NCBI RefSeq assembly: GCF_002220365.1
Contig: NZ_MTHB01000276.1
Coordinates: 1 to 41,620 of the forward strand
Origin: Caballeronia sordidicola
GTDB taxonomy: Bacteria > Pseudomonadota > Gammaproteobacteria > Burkholderiales > Burkholderiaceae
DNA: 41,620 nucleotides
Direction of reading: 5' to 3'
The notes under the pieces are model-generated. The model saw nothing but the letters and a program-made list of their open reading frames with translations. It was not told the DNA's origin and made no database searches. The translations under genes were made by a program, and so were the position numbers. Positions 16,243 through 23,077 of this stretch are shown one piece after another (positions within the stretch are counted from its first letter, which is position 1; each line of letters begins with the position of its first letter).

Positions 16243-16711
16243 CGACAACTTTCGGCCTTCCGACATCGGTATGGGATCGTCGATATTCCGTGAAATGCCC
16301 GTTCAAGGTCACATTCATCCGCAGGTGGTGGTGTGAAGCCTGATCGCGTCTATATGGCCGCAAAGCCAGGAGCCGCCTTATTGACGCGAGCATGGTCTCC
16401 ATTGGCACAGGCTTCTGCCAAAGCTCATTCCAAACGGGTGCGTTGAACCCAATTTCATGGCTATCGCTGACTAGAACCACGGGTATCCCGGCCAACTTCG
16501 GCTCGAGCCTGATTTGACGGCATAGCTCGACACCATCCATTCTGGGCATCGATCGGTCCGTAATAATCAGGACGGGTTCGACCTCTTGGGCAGCCGCTAG
16601 ACCGGCCGCACCATCGCTGGCCGTCTCGACTCGGTAGCCTTCGAGTCGCAAAATACGTTTCCACGCTACTAGGATACTGCGATCGTCATCTACCAGAAGA
16701 ATCGTCTGCAT
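16139..16711 (-). CDS. Single-domain response regulator (CheY-like receiver)
   Basis: A 190-residue protein with a complete receiver domain in the first 120 residues. The acidic pocket is VDDD (residues 7-10), the phosphoacceptor is Asp52 (IITDRSMPRMDG), the switch Ser lies in VLVSDS (about 82) and the conserved Lys is Lys100 (LWQKPVP). No DNA-binding or enzymatic output domain follows. The last 70 residues are basic and low quality, and run into the tail of the convergent 122-codon gene, so the natural end may have been displaced. It probably relays a signal by protein contact. No histidine kinase is encoded nearby. It sits between two copies of the duplicated gene. Confidence 0.85.
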   Translation of the reverse strand: MQTILLVDDDRSILVAWKRILRLEGYRVETASDGAAGLAAAQEVEPVLIITDRSMPRMDGVELCRQIRLEPKLAGIPVVLVSDSHEIGFNAPVWNELWQKPVPMETMLASIRRLLALRPYRRDQASHHHLRMNVTLNGHFTEYRRSHTDVGRPKVVAMCRSGKRWPPAHRCTFARCDRPAGFDSSASAHS

Positions 16712-16732
16712 TTCGCTTCGCGAACAGGTGTC

Positions 16733-16933
16733 TTACATCCGACCGTAAGGAGAATCCGCAACGTTCTTGACCAATGGGTCGCGGGCACGATATTGCCGCT
16801 CACCCGACGATGAAGTGTACTCAATGTACACCTTTATCGGGTGGCTCCGATTCAGTGGCACCTGCGCGCCGACCGGGAATGTCTCCTGTCGAGAAAGTCG
16901 AAGGACCGTAGCGGGTCGACTCCGGCAGCTCAT
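16733..16933 (-). CDS. Possible 66-residue protein upstream of the response regulator
   Basis: The C-terminal half (HPIKVYIEYTSSSGERQYRA, then RDPLVKNVADSPYGRM) reads like genuine protein sequence. The stop lies 21 bp before the response-regulator start, a plausible operon spacing. No clear ribosome binding site supports the ATG at 16933, and the frame is open further upstream to 17125. I recognise no family. The surrounding 460 bp between the response regulator and the second paralog hold nothing else I can call except the inverted repeat at 16801. Confidence 0.3.
   Translation of the reverse strand: MSCRSRPATVLRLSRQETFPVGAQVPLNRSHPIKVYIEYTSSSGERQYRARDPLVKNVADSPYGRM
16801..16843. repeat. 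Imperfect 43-bp inverted repeat
   Basis: Outer arms CACCCGA and TCGGGTG enclose inner arms GTGTAC and GTACAC, separated by TCAAT. The inner part resembles a dyad operator. It lies within the possible 66-residue frame, so it may only reflect codon choice. No T-tract follows on either strand. Confidence 0.5.
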
Positions 16934-17036
16934 CTTCAGATCTGCGCCATGTGCGCTCGCTCGTGGCCTTGCCGCTCCTCTCCATCTGCCGGCCGAACGA
17001 CAGCCACGACATTCTTGTAAGAAACCCACTGAGCGA

Positions 17037-17541
17037 GAGATGTCGGGACGCGCTGATAAATTCAGTTTTTGGTCATCATTGTTGCGCACATCCTCATGGA
17101 TCGCGCGCGCGACTATCGATAACATCTATCCACCGTATCGGGTCACTTTCGCTGGAGTCTGAGCCAACCAATATGACGCGCCCCAAACAGCCGATCAGCC
17201 CAACAGCACGAACCCATTTACTTTGCTATTTAGTGACGAGTGCGCTCGCGTCGCACGCTCTGACGAAAACATGGCGCGTCGACCACGTCGTCGAATCGGC
17301 TCGCATCTGGCTGACTAGAAACATGATGTCGGCGAGCTGGCTTGACAGGCTGATGCTCGGACAACTGGCGCTAAAGTTGTCCCGCGAGCAACTGAGAGCC
17401 TCTCACTCGGTGCGTCAATCGGATGCGCTGATGCTATTCACGAACGAACTGACTCTGAACTATCAAAGCCCGCTCGTCGGGCAAATCTGGCAAAGGTGTA
17501 GCGATGCGCTGGAGGCCGGCTCTTATCGGGCCGACGCATAG
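17037..17541 (+). repeat. Direct repeat, copy 2 (about 505 bp)
   Basis: Matches 15738-16242 at constant spacing, covering leader sequence (CTGATAAATTCAGTT at 17053) and the second 122-codon gene. Confidence 0.85.
17173..17541 (+). CDS. Unknown 122-residue protein, paralog copy 2
   Basis: Close paralog of the gene at 15874 with the same length and no insertions. The middle (SALASHALTKTWRVDHVVES) is identical in both copies. Differences cluster at the N-terminus (MTRPKQPISPT against MPRQRQSISPA), around residues 73-90 and in the last eight residues. No known family or motif was recognised. That both reading frames are kept intact after substantial base divergence suggests both are under selection. 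The start is set by alignment with copy 1; no good ribosome binding site is visible for either, which fits unusual translation control. Confidence 0.75.
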   Translation: MTRPKQPISPTARTHLLCYLVTSALASHALTKTWRVDHVVESARIWLTRNMMSASWLDRLMLGQLALKLSREQLRASHSVRQSDALMLFTNELTLNYQSPLVGQIWQRCSDALEAGSYRADA

Positions 17542-17619
17542 CGGCCAACAAGCGAAATTCGACACGGCTATCTGAATTGGCGACAATGCACGCAACTATA
17601 AATATTGCGATTACAAATT

Positions 17620-18204
17620 ATGGAAGCCGAGAGGACAGAGTTGCCGAGAACGCGTGTGGTCTCGGAAGGCATCCGTCTCATCGCCTTGATTTTGGTGACC
17701 GCTTTTGTCGCGTTCCCAGCCGTAGCGGGACAATCCACTGACGCGCAGGTCCGCACGGATCGTGCGCGTCAGATCAGCTCGCGAATTGATCGTCTAGTCG
17801 CCGCGATTAAGGACGAGTACGCGGCGGAGCCACCGCATGGCAGGCAACTGCAGTTTGTTAAAGTGCCGAAGTACGGGACCATCGCTATCGCATCTTTCGT
17901 CATCGAAGGATTCGGTGACGGCAACAATGTTCATCAATTTCTCGCTTTATTCGGGCCTTCCAATAATCCGGGCCCAAAGTATCCACTGCCGTACTACGCG
18001 CTGTCAGCGCTCGCGGAGGTCGGCGACGGGTGCGCTGTCGACGTCCGAAGTGTTCGCGCCTCGGGCATTCGCGGAGACGGGTCATTGACCTTGACTTTCC
18101 CGACGATTACAACATCGACCACGGGCTCATGCGAAGGACGGGCGAGTCGGTCGTATGTCTTGCGGACCAGTGTTGCCCGTCTCGGCCAACTTGATCTCCA
18201 ATAG
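17620..18204 (+). CDS. Unknown exported protein (194 residues)
   Basis: After a 20-residue charged lead there is a hydrophobic stretch (IRLIALILVTAFVAFPAVAG) ending in an AVAGQS-like signal peptidase site, so the protein is probably exported to the periplasm. The mature part has the segments ARQISSRIDRLVAAIKDEYA and YGTIAIASFVIEGFGDGNN, plus two cysteines (GDGCAVDV and TGSCEGRAS) that could form a disulfide. I recognise no domain. The ATG at 17620 is used; a TTG at 17605 in the same frame is an alternative. The next gene, also exported, begins 71 bp downstream. Confidence 0.6.
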   Translation: MEAERTELPRTRVVSEGIRLIALILVTAFVAFPAVAGQSTDAQVRTDRARQISSRIDRLVAAIKDEYAAEPPHGRQLQFVKVPKYGTIAIASFVIEGFGDGNNVHQFLALFGPSNNPGPKYPLPYYALSALAEVGDGCAVDVRSVRASGIRGDGSLTLTFPTITTSTTGSCEGRASRSYVLRTSVARLGQLDLQ

Positions 18205-18274
18205 CCACAGGACCGCCGCATTTAAATCTGACTTCGCAACTACAAACGTGTTCGGTGCGGACCGCCTTCGCTCA

Positions 18275-18697
18275 ATGACTCTACCCATTTTCCCGCTAAC
18301 ACGATGGCGGTTGCATTTCGCGGCTGCGCTCGCCATCGCTGCGTCGACAACATGTTGCCTAGCCCTTGCGGATTCTGCTGTGTGGGAGACTATCGCGGCA
18401 TATCAGGGCTCTCGGTCTCAACTCGATCGGGCTTCTATACGAGTGTCCGATAACAAGATTTTTGTTTCCATCAGATTTTTGTGGGATGAACCGTTTAAAT
18501 TAACGATCGCATCAATTCCGATCACTGAACAGTTGAGTCATTATGAAATCGATTGCGATGCGAGAAAGGTGACACTGATCGACGGACGTTTATTGAACGG
18601 AGGCGAAGTGACGTTGAATATTGACAGGCAGCCCTCGTCGGACATCCGTCCGGCTACCCCCGTAGCGACGGTCGCCGATCAACTTTGCCCGAAATAA
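18275..18697 (+). CDS. Small exported protein, possibly surface-adhesin-E-like
   Basis: A 140-residue protein with an N-terminal signal peptide (LHFAAALAIAASTTCCLALA, cut likely at ALADSA). The mature part begins WETIAAYQGSRSQLDRASIR, then VSIRFLWDEPF and HYEIDCDARKVTLIDGR, and ends QLCPK. This layout, with an early Trp, a beta-rich middle, an internal Cys and a terminal Cys, resembles the small secreted proteins annotated as surface-adhesin protein E in Burkholderiales. That is a judgement from memory, not a search. The ATG at 18275 directly precedes the signal peptide. It converges with the helicase gene at 18808. Confidence 0.6.
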   Translation: MTLPIFPLTRWRLHFAAALAIAASTTCCLALADSAVWETIAAYQGSRSQLDRASIRVSDNKIFVSIRFLWDEPFKLTIASIPITEQLSHYEIDCDARKVTLIDGRLLNGGEVTLNIDRQPSSDIRPATPVATVADQLCPK

Positions 18698-18807
18698 GAT
18701 TCCGCCCGTGACATGAGCAAAATGGTTAACTTCGACCGTGCTCTGCCATTGAACGACCGCTTCGGAGAATTGCGACCGTCCCTTGTGGGTCGACAACCGA
18801 CAGAATT

Positions 18808-20541
18808 CTAAGCGGCGACGGAAAGTTTCACGGTTGATTCGATTTGCGCTTCAGTCGCGAATCGAGATGCGAAATTCTTTGCCGTGCCCGAAATCATCAA
18901 TGATTCGCGGGCGCGCGTCATTGCGACGTAAAAGAGCCGTCGCTCTTCGGGTTCGGTCGATTTCGCGTCCGGAACGATGGTTTCTTCAGACCGTGCGATC
19001 CAAACATGGTCCCACTCCAGTCCTTTTGAACTGTGCATGGTCGTGAGGATAAGCGCGCCAGGCGTCGGTTGGTTATTGTCCTGCCGCATGAAATGAAGGC
19101 GATCTGCGAACGTCCCAGACAATCGCGACAGCACATCGTAGGTCGCTTGAATCGTGCGGATCGCGGTTTCTTTTTTTGTGTACTTGAGCATCCACTCGCT
19201 TACGCCCGACAGCGTCAAAGAGTAAAACTTACGATCACACAGCCCCCGCCACTCAGCAAGTCGTTTCATAAACTCGCGGTAGTTCGTTGCCACCTCTTCC
19301 GGCAGTCCAAGTTCGACGAGTTCCGCCTTGCCCTTTTGCTGCAGTTCGGCACCCATGCACGAGTGCAAGGCACGCAATTGTTCGGCGTGCAGGCCGAGGT
19401 GGGCAAGCACCGAATCCAGGCCAGTGTCTTTCACGCGCTCAACAATTTCGAGCAGGTTGCACATCAAAGCGCCTTCGGGACGGCTCAGCACCGATGCACC
19501 GGACGCGCGGTAGTACTTCACCCCGTGCGACCGGCACACCGCTTCCAGCGGATCCAAAATGCGATTGGTTCGCGCGAGGATCGCGCACGAATCGCCCTTG
19601 GCCATGAGAGGCCCTAGAACCTCCACAGCGGCCACGGCTTCTGCATACTCGTCTGCGTGACGGGAAGCCGCCACGGTGCCCCCTACGCCCTTCTCTGCCC
19701 TTAGCACCTTGGCTATACGATCCGCGTTGTTTCGAATGACCCGATCCGCCGCGGCCAGAATTTCTGAACGGCAGCGATAGTTGCTGCCGAGCACGACCGG
19801 TTTTGCGTCGAACTGCTTGATGAAGGCTTCCATGCCACGGTAGCCCAATGCTTCACGAAAAGCGTAGATGCTCTGATCGTCGTCGCCGACGACCGTGACA
19901 ATCGATCCCGCCTTCGCGTGGAGTTCAATCCAGCGATACTGCAACGGGTCGGTATCCTGAAACTCGTCAACGAGAAGATAGGCGAACGGGTACGGGAGGA
20001 TCGTGCCGTTTTCCATGCCTTCAACCGCGAGGCGAAGCATGTCCTGAAAATCGATTTTCCCGTTTCTGGCGAGTGCGTCCTGGTAAGCGACGTACAGTTG
20101 ACCGTCTTCGCTGTGCGGATCCACTTTGCCGAAATTAGTCTTGATTTTCTCGATGGCCGGGATAACGTCCTCAGCTTTGCCCTCTCGACCGATCTCCTGC
20201 ATGACGCGAATGAGCAGACCCAGCCGATCCCCGTCTGACGCAATATCGAGCGGGCGCGATCCTGGTCGTTGAAGCTGCTTGTAGGCAAGCGAATGGAAGG
20301 TTCCGGCAATCAGCCGCTTTTTTACCGCCTTACCGGCGGTGGCCAAGATCCTCTCGCGCAGCTCGAGCGCAGCATCCTTTGAGAAAGTCACCGCCCCCAC
20401 GATCACCGCGTCTTCCTGAAGCAGGAGCGCGGCTTTAGTGGCGATCGTTTTGGTCTTGCCCGCTCCCGGACAAGCGATCGCCACGCAGTTCTGACGCAAC
20501 TGGGCGACTTCCCGTTGCTGGGGATTCAGTTCGTCCAGCAT
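18808..20541 (-). CDS. UvrD/Rep-like superfamily 1 DNA helicase
   Basis: A 577-residue ATP-dependent helicase. Motif I (Walker A) is ACPGAGKTKT at about residues 23-32, motif II LLVDEFQDTDPLQY at about 188-201, motif III VVGDDDQSIYAFRE, motif IV GSNYRCRSEIL, motif V LTTMHSSKGLEWDHV and motif VI RRLFYVAMTRARE. All key residues are present. At 577 residues it is shorter than UvrD (about 720). It is the last gene of a two-gene operon (18 bp after the preceding gene) placed right after the conjugation operon, suggesting a role in element transfer or DNA processing. It begins MLDELNPQQREVA, the usual helicase start. Confidence 0.92.
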   Translation of the reverse strand: MLDELNPQQREVAQLRQNCVAIACPGAGKTKTIATKAALLLQEDAVIVGAVTFSKDAALELRERILATAGKAVKKRLIAGTFHSLAYKQLQRPGSRPLDIASDGDRLGLLIRVMQEIGREGKAEDVIPAIEKIKTNFGKVDPHSEDGQLYVAYQDALARNGKIDFQDMLRLAVEGMENGTILPYPFAYLLVDEFQDTDPLQYRWIELHAKAGSIVTVVGDDDQSIYAFREALGYRGMEAFIKQFDAKPVVLGSNYRCRSEILAAADRVIRNNADRIAKVLRAEKGVGGTVAASRHADEYAEAVAAVEVLGPLMAKGDSCAILARTNRILDPLEAVCRSHGVKYYRASGASVLSRPEGALMCNLLEIVERVKDTGLDSVLAHLGLHAEQLRALHSCMGAELQQKGKAELVELGLPEEVATNYREFMKRLAEWRGLCDRKFYSLTLSGVSEWMLKYTKKETAIRTIQATYDVLSRLSGTFADRLHFMRQDNNQPTPGALILTTMHSSKGLEWDHVWIARSEETIVPDAKSTEPEERRLFYVAMTRARESLMISGTAKNFASRFATEAQIESTVKLSVAA

Positions 20542-20559
20542 CGTTTCCCCCTCGCCAGA

Positions 20560-21432
20560 TTAAAGACCGCGAACCGTCGTCATCAGGCGCAGGTGGGTCA
20601 GGTAGCCACGCAAGCCTAGCGGATTGAACTTCTTTAGGAAGCGCACGGTTTCATCGTCCACGTCTGACTGGTCGCGAATGCCATTCCACACCATGAAATC
20701 AAAGTGATCCATTGCTTTGTCGAATTTCATCAATGCCGTGAGGATGCGCATCGAAAACCGGGAATAGGCCTCAACCTCGATCTCCATGGCCGGCATGGGG
20801 ATGCTTGGTTCGAACACGAAATCCCCTGCCGCACGCAATTCCTCTTCTTTCGACTTGCGATAGCCCTCGGCGACCCGCTGCTGTTCATCCACATAGGCCT
20901 CCAGCGACTTAAGTTGCTTTTCGAAAAAGCCGTTCACCGTGTCCTTGTCGTCGTTGCCGAACGTCGAATTGCCGAAGCGCTGCATATTGATGCTCATGCG
21001 GTTGAGGTACGGCCACCATTGCTCAAAAAGAGGCTTCAAACGAGTATGGTTCAACCGCACGTGCGCCGAAACGACGGCGGCGCCCGACAACTGGCGCTCC
21101 AACAATTGACGGCCGATCTCGCGCCGGCGCTTGAGGATCGCGACGCGCTCGTGCCCGGGCAAATCACGAAAGAGCGTGCGCGTCTTGGCCACTTCGGCAC
21201 GCTTCATTTCTGCATCAGCGCTCGTGATAATGCCTTCTTTTTGGAGCCGGTCAGCGTCGGCCTCCATCTGGCTCAGCTCACGCTCCAGTTCGCCGTCGTC
21301 GGCGCCGTCGCTCGGGACATTGCTCGGCTCGCCTGCCCCGACTCCGAGCGCTTCAACGACGCCCTCTGCGTCGATCGGTGCGCCGTCAATGACGGCTTTT
21401 TTCTTAGTCTTGGTTTCTGCAACAGTGCTCAT
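20560..21432 (-). CDS. Conserved conjugative-element protein (possibly DUF1845/PFL_4669-like)
   Basis: A 290-residue protein without signal or membrane segments. The first 95 residues are acidic and probably disordered or coiled (DDGELERELSQMEADADRLQ). The second half has SAHVRLNHTRLKPLFEQWWP, a helical stretch FEKQLKSLEAYVDEQQR and the block YSRFSMRILTALMKFDKAMD. The layout reminds me of the DUF1845 family of integrative conjugative elements, but I could not confirm it. AGGAGAGG lies 4-5 bp before the ATG at 21432, which decides the start over upstream codons. It heads the operon that ends with the helicase, and the shared 52-bp element lies 223 bp upstream. Confidence 0.75.
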   Translation of the reverse strand: MSTVAETKTKKKAVIDGAPIDAEGVVEALGVGAGEPSNVPSDGADDGELERELSQMEADADRLQKEGIITSADAEMKRAEVAKTRTLFRDLPGHERVAILKRRREIGRQLLERQLSGAAVVSAHVRLNHTRLKPLFEQWWPYLNRMSINMQRFGNSTFGNDDKDTVNGFFEKQLKSLEAYVDEQQRVAEGYRKSKEEELRAAGDFVFEPSIPMPAMEIEVEAYSRFSMRILTALMKFDKAMDHFDFMVWNGIRDQSDVDDETVRFLKKFNPLGLRGYLTHLRLMTTVRGL

Positions 21433-21647
21433 TCGGCCTCTCCTGGTCGGGCCTTCGCCCTTTCGTCGTTGGAAAACAAGGCACGCGAGACGCTGCCTAT
21501 GTACGCCATTGTTGCGGTGACGGTCCGTTGAGAAAGTTGGAAACACGCATTAATTCAATCGGCTTTGCGCCGTTGTCCCAAAGCCGATCGGCACGATGCG
21601 CGTCGCGCCGGCCTCCGGGGACGTTGAAACGAGCGTAGATATGAAAA

Positions 21648-21671
21648 TGGCCACTATCATGATAGTGGCCA
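21648..21671. repeat. Perfect 24-bp palindrome
   Basis: TGGCCACTATCA is followed directly by its reverse complement. It overlaps the left part of the shared upstream element and looks like a dimer-binding operator rather than a terminator, since no T-tract follows it. Confidence 0.8.
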
Positions 21672-21706
21672 CTCTTGAGAAAGACGCGGAAAACGATGTA
21701 GCTTTC
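21655..21706 (-). promoter_or_regulatory. Shared 52-bp upstream element, site A
   Basis: It aligns without gaps to 32556-32607, with 38 of 52 positions identical by my count. Conserved blocks are TATCAyGATA, CCACTC, GAGAAAGAC, GAAAA and TAGCTTTC. It lies 223 bp upstream of the first gene of transfer operon 2, and site B lies 198 bp upstream of operon 1. Function is inferred: coordinate control of the two operons. Confidence 0.65.
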
Positions 21707-21730
21707 GAAAAAATTCGCGGTCTTCGATAC

Positions 21731-22345
21731 CTAACGGGCGGATTGAAACGACTCGGCGGCTTTCCAGAGAAGACCACCAAGGAGCGCGGCGACCGCGACC
21801 CAGTAGCTGGCTAAAACGGGAATCGGGACAACCAGGACGGCAAACAGAGTTCCCAAGACCAACAGCAGCCCGTGGCCAGCAAGGTGAAACGACAGTGGGC
21901 TCACAAATCCGGCTGCGGACGCCTTAATTTTGCGACGAGCCGTCCCATCGAAAAACATGCCGACAGCAAATAGCACTGTCCCAAGGATCCACATCTTCAT
22001 CACCATTGCTCGATACAGCATGCGATAGATGAGAAGCCAGAAGTTCTCTGTCCAGGTATGCGCAAATGAGGAGAATCCACCATCGGTCATCCCTCCGACC
22101 GGTCCAGAGGCCGACAGCGTTCGATGCAGCAAACCGTTCGCGACAAAAGAGCGTCGGAATAGATCGTTCGCCGAGCGCGTCGCGGCATCCGCGCGCTCGG
22201 CACCGACGGATGCGACCAATGACGCTGACTCGGCCTCAGGCACCTCGAACAAAGAGCGGTCGGGAATCGCCGGCATCACTGCGATTGCAAGGACAGGAAC
22301 CAGAAGAAACCATACTTTTAGATGGGCTCCGAATCGGCTAGCCAT
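21731..22345 (-). CDS. DUF4400-like integrating-element membrane protein
   Basis: A 204-residue inner-membrane protein with about four hydrophobic segments: VWFLLVPVLAIAVMPAI near the N-terminus, MKMWILGTVLFAVGMFF in the middle, then GHGLLLVLGTLFAVLVVPIP and YWVAVAALLGGLLWKA. The soluble part between the first and second spans residues about 35-100. Topology, size and position next to a TraD coupling gene match the DUF4400 (PFL_4697) family of conjugative elements, whose exact role is unknown. It overlaps the preceding gene by 8 bp and ends the first transfer operon. Confidence 0.7.
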   Translation of the reverse strand: MASRFGAHLKVWFLLVPVLAIAVMPAIPDRSLFEVPEAESASLVASVGAERADAATRSANDLFRRSFVANGLLHRTLSASGPVGGMTDGGFSSFAHTWTENFWLLIYRMLYRAMVMKMWILGTVLFAVGMFFDGTARRKIKASAAGFVSPLSFHLAGHGLLLVLGTLFAVLVVPIPVLASYWVAVAALLGGLLWKAAESFQSAR

Positions 22346-22592
22346 GGTGCAGCACCTTGACGATCAACAGCACCGGGATCGCGGCGACCGCGATTATTCC
22401 GGCCCAAAAGAACGCCGGTCGGAACTCCGCTATTGTGGCGAACGCGTAGCACCGCGCATGCGCGCCTTGTGAAAACTCGGCCGGCGGGTCCGCTTGGGGT
22501 TCATCGAACGCGGCGACTGTGTCGAGCGCTCGCCGCGCGGTCGCGGTATCAACCCCCGACAACTTCGCTATGATCGTAACGGTGAGCGACAT
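22338..22592 (-). CDS. Small membrane protein of the transfer operon
   Basis: About 84 residues. The N-terminal part (SLTVTIIAKLSGVDTATARR) is soluble, and a single membrane segment near the C-terminus (FFWAGIIAVAAIPVLLIVKV) is followed by LHHG. I recognise no family. GAGGA lies just upstream of two successive ATGs (22595 and 22592); spacing favours the second. The gene overlaps both neighbours, so it is translated within the transfer operon and probably acts at the inner membrane next to TraD. Confidence 0.65.
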   Translation of the reverse strand: MSLTVTIIAKLSGVDTATARRALDTVAAFDEPQADPPAEFSQGAHARCYAFATIAEFRPAFFWAGIIAVAAIPVLLIVKVLHHG

Positions 22593-23067
22593 CATATTCC
22601 TCGAAGTAAACACGAAAGGCCTCGCCCTGCAACACTCGCGATGCCAGTTGGAACGCCGCGGTGCGTTCGGTTATCTGCTCCGGACAACGCTCCTCGATCA
22701 TTTCGAACTCACAGTTCGCATGCCGCTCTTCGAAAAAGGGGATTGGCTCGAGCATCGGCGACCAAACGCTCAGCTTCTCACCCCGTTTGGCGACGTAGCG
22801 ACGCGCATAAAGCGCTTTCGCGGGTTCGAAAAGCCCCTGCATAAAAGCGATGTGCTGGTCGCCCGTGCGCTTGGCACGCTTGTAACCGCTCAATGCGGAA
22901 TTGATCATCTCGGCACACAACGGTCCTTTGTCTCCGCGAAACCGTTCGCCGACGAAGTCGGCCACCCGCGAGCACGCAAGCTCCAGTTCCGGCGCGACGT
23001 TAAACACCGGAATGAGTTTGTGCGACAGTTTGTGATCGCGAATGATATTTTTGAATGCGACAGACAT
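22549..23067 (-). CDS. Unknown transfer-operon protein (172 residues)
   Basis: No signal or membrane segments. It begins MSVAFKNIIRDHKLSHKLIP. The sequence is mixed alpha-beta with many aromatic and charged residues (FMQGLFEPAKALYARRYVAK, then FFEERHANCEFEMIEER) and two or three cysteines. I recognise no family. It sits 10 bp downstream of the TraD stop and overlaps the next gene by about 44 bp. The ATG at 23067 is preferred because the upstream extension runs into the traD coding sequence. A cytoplasmic accessory role to the coupling protein is a guess from position. Confidence 0.6.
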   Translation of the reverse strand: MSVAFKNIIRDHKLSHKLIPVFNVAPELELACSRVADFVGERFRGDKGPLCAEMINSALSGYKRAKRTGDQHIAFMQGLFEPAKALYARRYVAKRGEKLSVWSPMLEPIPFFEERHANCEFEMIEERCPEQITERTAAFQLASRVLQGEAFRVYFEEYDVAHRYDHSEVVGG

Positions 23068-23077
23068 GATTGTTTTA

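Noticed and set aside
16951..17541. Longer start for paralog copy 2
   Set aside because: The additional residues do not match copy 1, while both copies agree exactly in length from the ATG at 17173.
21596..21814. Plus-strand frame over the palindrome before operon 2
   Set aside because: It overlaps the end of the DUF4400-like gene and contains the conserved noncoding element; no ribosome binding site.
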